Source: Erodium maritimum (taxonomy: Eukaryota > Streptophyta > Magnoliopsida > Geraniales > Geraniaceae). From it: a DNA stretch of 64,000 nucleotides. The translations under genes and the position numbers were made by a program. The notes beneath the pieces were generated by a model. That model did not search any database. It was given only the letters and a program-made list of their open reading frames with translations, and was not told the DNA's origin. Below, in pieces: positions 60,314-64,000 of the stretch; the first letter of the stretch is position 1, and the number at the start of each line of letters is the position of its first letter. The DNA is taken from NCBI GenBank assembly GCA_963921825.1, contig OY997588.1, forward strand, positions 121,529,329 through 121,593,328, written 5' to 3'.

Positions 60314-60535
60314 TTTTATATCCTTCTCTAACATTTGGTTCATGAAAGCAAGACACAATTTTTCAAGTGATGACTCCTCATCTTGAGATAATTGTGGTTC
60401 AACTTAATAACCTTGATCAAAAGTAGAAGCGTCCTCCCAATATTGATTATAGGAAATTGAATTCACAAAATACTCACAATCATAGTTAGCTCCACACAAA
60501 TCACAATACACATTATTATCATACAAATTCTCCAT
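60314..60535 (-). pseudogene. Gag C-terminal fragment of the Athila/Tat-like element
   Basis: From an ATG at 60535 the minus strand reads NNVYCDLCGANYDCEYF, then YNQYWEDASTFDQGY, a stop, then SSLEKLCLAFMNQMLEKD. The Cys-rich start and the SLExLxxxFM block resemble the gag end of Athila/Tat elements. It lies only about 100 bp from the primer site, so most of gag is already deleted. The array starts right after it. Confidence 0.65.
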
Positions 60536-60628
60536 AAAATCTATGGTGCAATGAATTAACTAAAATTATATATACAAAAGTGATGAAACATACTCAACAC
60601 ATATTAAAAATATAAATGTTGCATTAGT

Positions 60629-60648
60629 TGCTGCCCGACAACGCGCCA
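60629..60648 (-). promoter_or_regulatory. Primer binding site of the Athila/Tat-like element
   Basis: On the minus strand TGGCGCGTTGTCGGGCAGC directly follows the LTR end. It resembles the TGGCGCCGTTGCCGGGG-type sites of Athila/Tat elements, which use a tRNA other than iMet, with changes. Confidence 0.6.
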
Positions 60649-60649
60649 A

Positions 60650-61295
60650 TAACTTGACGTCCTGAGAATTAACTCACAAAAGGGGCGCGACAAGCGCACC
60701 CGTCGTCAAGTAGTAAATCGGTTTAAGTCCGGTTATCGTACCCCAGAGAGTAGTTAAGCAAGCACTCGATTGAAAATCCGTTACTTAAGCTGTTTCTGAA
60801 AAGAGTTGATTTTGGTTTTGGAGAATTTAAATGACAGTTTGTAATTTAAAATAAAAGAAATTGCAATCAAGTAATAGAAAAAATATTAGGTGTTGTGAAA
60901 TTCAGGAACTCGGACTTTAATGGGATTAAAATATGATAATTAATTCACAGGGATTCGTGTTTACATGTGTAGACAAGGTCAGTTTAATGGCAACGGAATC
61001 TCTCAACTAGTCCTAAACATTAACCTACTCACCTAGTTATTCCTAACTAGGTGTAGAGAGATATAAAACATTAAGATTTGTGAACTTCTCAAGCTTTCGA
61101 GTTTGTAATCCTATAACTATACACTCGTGTTAACCTAACTGTATTAGATATTAGATTTAAACCCGAGTTGCATAATTCGTAGTCCTTTTAGCAATTCTCA
61201 TTCCACGATTGTTGAATGCTAAAACCTAATCATCTATCAAGTGATGACAAATCTTTCAGTGTATATCATGCAAACATTAACCTAAACACAAATTG
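60650..61295 (-). mobile_element. 5' LTR of the Athila/Tat-like element, truncated
   Basis: Matches 31449 to about 32130 with scattered differences. It breaks off near 61295 after cctaaacacaaattgcac and is followed by unrelated sequence leading to a copia LTR. Only about 646 bp remain. Confidence 0.8.
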
Positions 61296-61433
61296 CACGA
61301 GGTTATGGGTAACTCACATCAAGGCCCATAACTACCCAAGGTCCAAATTGCACAAAGTTATGAGGATCGAAGCTTTTAAGCCGAAGTTATTATTTTGTAG
61401 TCTTTAACTGTATTAAAGATTAGATTTAAACTC

Positions 61434-61620
61434 TGTTAGAGTTTAGTTTATTTCCAGTTACAAGTATTTCCTATTCCTAGTTAAGTTAGGTTTCCTATGT
61501 TGTTTAGTATTAGTATTTCCAATTTAGAATAAAGTTAATCCCTATATAAAGGGATGCTCTCATTGTATTGAAATACCAAGAATATCACGTATCATCAATA
61601 ATAATTTCAGAATTTTTACA
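61434..61620 (+). mobile_element. Short Ty1/copia LTR
   Basis: 187 bp, starting TGTTAGAG and ending TTTTTACA, with a likely TATA box (ctatataaaggg at about 61542). It is followed at once by the primer site TGGTATCAGAACC (61621-61633), complementary to tRNA-iMet with one change. No copia coding sequence or matching 3' LTR follows in this orientation. Confidence 0.85.
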
Positions 61621-61957
61621 TGGTATCAGAACCTATTCGATCCTAGGTTAGATCTTCGTGGGTTATTGCTTTGCCCACTCATTAATATATGATTTAGAGG
61701 GTAGTATTGTTCGGGATTTCTACTATTCATCCACGAGTACTGTTCATCCGAGACACTGTTCACGGCGGTTACTGTTCATCCGAGACACTGTTCACTGGAT
61801 ACTATTCATACAGTCACTGTTCACCGTTGACATTGTTCATAAATTGAAAATTTGCGGGCATTTTCTCTTCCATCCCAGTTCTTCTAGTTTTAGGGTTTTT
61901 TGTGATTTTAATGAAACTAAAAATCACACATTCTCACGTGTCCGTAAAATCAGCATA
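61621..61957 (+). repeat. Copia leader, left arm of an inverted repeat
   Basis: Contains gatcctaggttagatct, repeated actgttcatccgagacactg blocks, and ends taaaatcagcat. It pairs with 62528-62835 in reverse orientation. Confidence 0.8.
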
Positions 61958-61984
61958 GTTTACACCATCGTCGTGCTTACTTGA

Positions 61985-62270
61985 AGATGTTTCGCTCCGT
62001 CGTTACACGACGTAGTTGCTCAAATTTTTTCCGCACCGTCGACGTAGTTGCTTGAAGTTGTTTCGCACCGTTGACGTAGTTGCTTGAAGTTGTTTCACAC
62101 CGTCGACGTAGTTTCTTGAAGTTCTTTCGCGCCGTCCTTATGAGGCGAGGTTGCTTGAAAACTTTTGCACCGTCATGTGACGTAGTTGCTTAAATTTGTT
62201 TCACATTATCGTTATGCGACTTTCGTGAAGATGTTTTGCTCCCACGTGGTGTAATTGCTCGAAGCTGAAT
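61985..62270. repeat. About 45-bp degenerate tandem repeat
   Basis: Variants of gacgtagttgcttgaagttg and tttcgcaccgtcgacg recur about seven times. They lie in the spacer between the inverted arms. Confidence 0.8.
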
Positions 62271-62527
62271 CGTGCGTCCGTAATATCAAGGCTCATCTAC
62301 ATGTGTAACATAGTAGTGGACATCTGCATTTTGGCCATAGTTGGAATGTACATATGCTTATGGGATGAAAAGTTAATATAGGGTGGAGGTGAAAAATGTG
62401 ACAATACCAAATTAGATCTTTTAAAAGCCTAATAAGATCTAGAGCCATTGCCTCATACCCCGATTTCATGAATACACGATTAATACGATACAAAACATCT
62501 TCAAGTATGAAAGACGATGGTTCCAAC

Positions 62528-62997
62528 CATGCTGATTTTATGGACGCACAAGTATATGTATAATTTTAAGGAAAATCACAAAAACCATGAAATCAGAAGA
62601 AATAAAGCAAAATGAAATTGTTGGGTCTAATATGCTAGTGTGTGAATAACATTGATGAACAATACCAGATGAATGGTAACGACGATGAAAGACTCCTCGT
62701 GAACAATATTTGATGTGATGAAAAAGGAAATTCGGAACAATAACGTTTTCCCCGCCCGTTAAATGATATATTAACGAGAGGACCAATCAACAACTCATTA
62801 AATTTAACCTAGGATCAAACTCGGGTCTAATACCAAGTTCAATACTAGACCATAGAACTAACATTGATATTGAGTTATTAACTTATAATAGATGTTCCCT
62901 TCATACATGGGAGAAACCTAAACAATTTAGGAAATAAACTAACATCGGTAATCCCACTAGAAATAGGAAACTTTCTAAATATGTCCTTCTTCTAACA
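62528..62997 (-). mobile_element. Inverted copia LTR and leader, right arm
   Basis: On the minus strand an LTR-like segment starts TGTTAGAAG at 62997 and ends at 62836, followed by TGGTATTAGACCC (62835-62823), a decayed primer site, and the leader (gatcctaggttaaattt, cgttaatatatcatttaacg) down to taaaatcagcat at about 62528. It is a diverged relative of 61434-61957 in opposite orientation. Confidence 0.75.
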
Positions 62998-63297
62998 ATG
63001 TGGAAGGCACAAGATCTGGAGGTTCGACCTCCTAAGTGATGCAGTGTTGGGATTTTTCTTCTGATCGACGGGAGACAAGGCCATGGTGCTGGTAAAAAAA
63101 CCCTAGTCATTCCATCGGGCCCTCCTAGTCCTGACGGAATTATAACCATGATGCGGCAGCATGATGTCTCTTTCACCCACACCTCGGTTTGTATTTAGGC
63201 AAGAACCTTCGGTAAGGGGCCAACACCTTATCGATAGCCTTATGGGTACATGTATGGATGTAGAGGATGATGTGGACTACATAATTTGGGGGTACTT
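62998..63297. other. Unassigned, ending in a purine-tract-like stretch
   Basis: No gene seen. The last bases, aatttgggggtactt, resemble a polypurine tract directly before the LTR that starts at 63298, so this may be the 3' internal end of an element. I could not match coding sequence. Confidence 0.4.
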
Positions 63298-64000
63298 TGT
63301 AATAACCACTCCCGGTCAACGCCAGTCAAACCTGCGAAAAACAGGAAAATTTAAATTTTTTTAAGCAGACACTTAATTGAACCTAAAATTGACCCCGAGT
63401 GTCATACCGAACTTAAGTTGACCCCGATATCGACCAAAGTGAGTTCAGGGGGACTCAGGGCAACTTTTTGACCGATTTGGGAAATGTTGACTTTTTGCTG
63501 GAAAAGTCAACCGAGCGACGTTTTGGTCCATTCGAGGACCGTTTCGGATCCAAAAAGCTTAGCCGTCGTCGCAACGGTCTTAGTTGAGCCGTTTCCTTGT
63601 AGCCCGTGAAGTTTCGTAATTTCTTGGAAAAAGTGCCCGTTCGGGGCCCGAAACGTCCGAATTTCGCGAATCTGATTGGAAAATATCTAGGAGATATTTT
63701 TCAAAAGGTGTGGAACCCACTTGCCACATGTCAATTATGTGGTGGTGTTAGGTTTCTTGAACAAAACAAAGATGAGACTTGGAGTGTTAGTTTTGTAATT
63801 TAAAAGGTTGGTTTTGATTTTTAAAACAAAACAAAAAGGGAAAGACTTGAAGTGTTCGGCCACACATGTAAAAAGGGGGAAGTTTTTAGAGAGAGAAAGG
63901 GAGTTAGAAATAAGAGAGAAGGAGGAGAGAAAAGAGAAGAAACTTTTGGAGTTTTGCCATTTCTCGATCATCCGTCTGGTGGATCGTCTCAACGATAAAA
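63298..64000 (+). mobile_element. LTR of the array family, opposite orientation, cut by window end
   Basis: Starts TGTAATAACCACTCCCGG and is clearly homologous to the reverse of the right ends of the array LTRs (for example, reverse of 59887-60313). Shared blocks include cgttcggggcccgaaacgtc, aagcttagccgtcgtcg and ggaaaatatctag. It has many substitutions and indels relative to the nearly identical array copies, so it is an older or different copy. It runs out of the window. Confidence 0.9.

Overview
This window is from a eukaryotic nuclear genome, almost certainly a eudicot plant. It has a JINGUBANG-type WD40 gene, plant-style introns, and many plant transposons: Ty3/gypsy chromoviruses with tRNA-iMet primer sites, Ty1/copia, L1-type LINEs and Mutator-like elements. 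I cannot name the species. Only two host genes can be supported. The rest is a deep nest of transposable elements; there are no prokaryotic features and no CRISPR.

Left part, about 1-20 kb. Positions 1-2077 are a partial LTR, followed by a LINE ORF1 fragment (2078-3060). An intact intronless WD40 gene is at 4442-5737 (+). Two non-autonomous DNA transposons lie side by side (8061-9549 and 9599-10980). A kelch-like beta-propeller gene is on the minus strand (11613-12825). A structurally complete but mutated chromovirus (13583-18627) has perfect 5-bp target duplications and lies just upstream of that gene. A second, older chromovirus fragment (19206-20275, minus) ends against a 320-bp segment (20276-20595) that also occurs at 7584-7908.

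Middle part, about 22-31 kb. This is a four-level nest. A minus-strand copia element (pieces 23040-23555 and 31195-31448) is split by a plus-strand LINE (about 23580-26329 and 30484-31180). The LINE is split by one LTR (26330-30483), and that LTR is split by a related solo LTR (26604-29487, target duplication GAGGG).

Right part, about 31-64 kb. A minus-strand Athila/Tat-like gypsy element (LTRs at 31449 and 60650, protease at 38416-38700, gag end at 60314-60535) carries a solo LTR (34442-37750, target duplication ACAGT) and, between its gag and protease remnants, a 21.6-kb tandem array (38716-60313). The array is one gypsy element repeated head to tail as LTR-internal-LTR-internal-LTR-internal-LTR. 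The full period is 6922-6923 bp, the copies are nearly identical, and the leftmost LTR is truncated. Each internal copy keeps primer site and polypurine tract but has no recognisable gag and has lost the polymerase catalytic motif and RNase H. This array is the main find. At the far right are an inverted pair of short copia LTR-plus-leader segments (61434-62997) and a diverged, oppositely oriented LTR of the array family (63298 to the end).

Solo LTRs and an LTR-sharing tandem array are the two opposite outcomes expected from recombination between LTRs. The window therefore reads as a site where related LTRs have recombined repeatedly.
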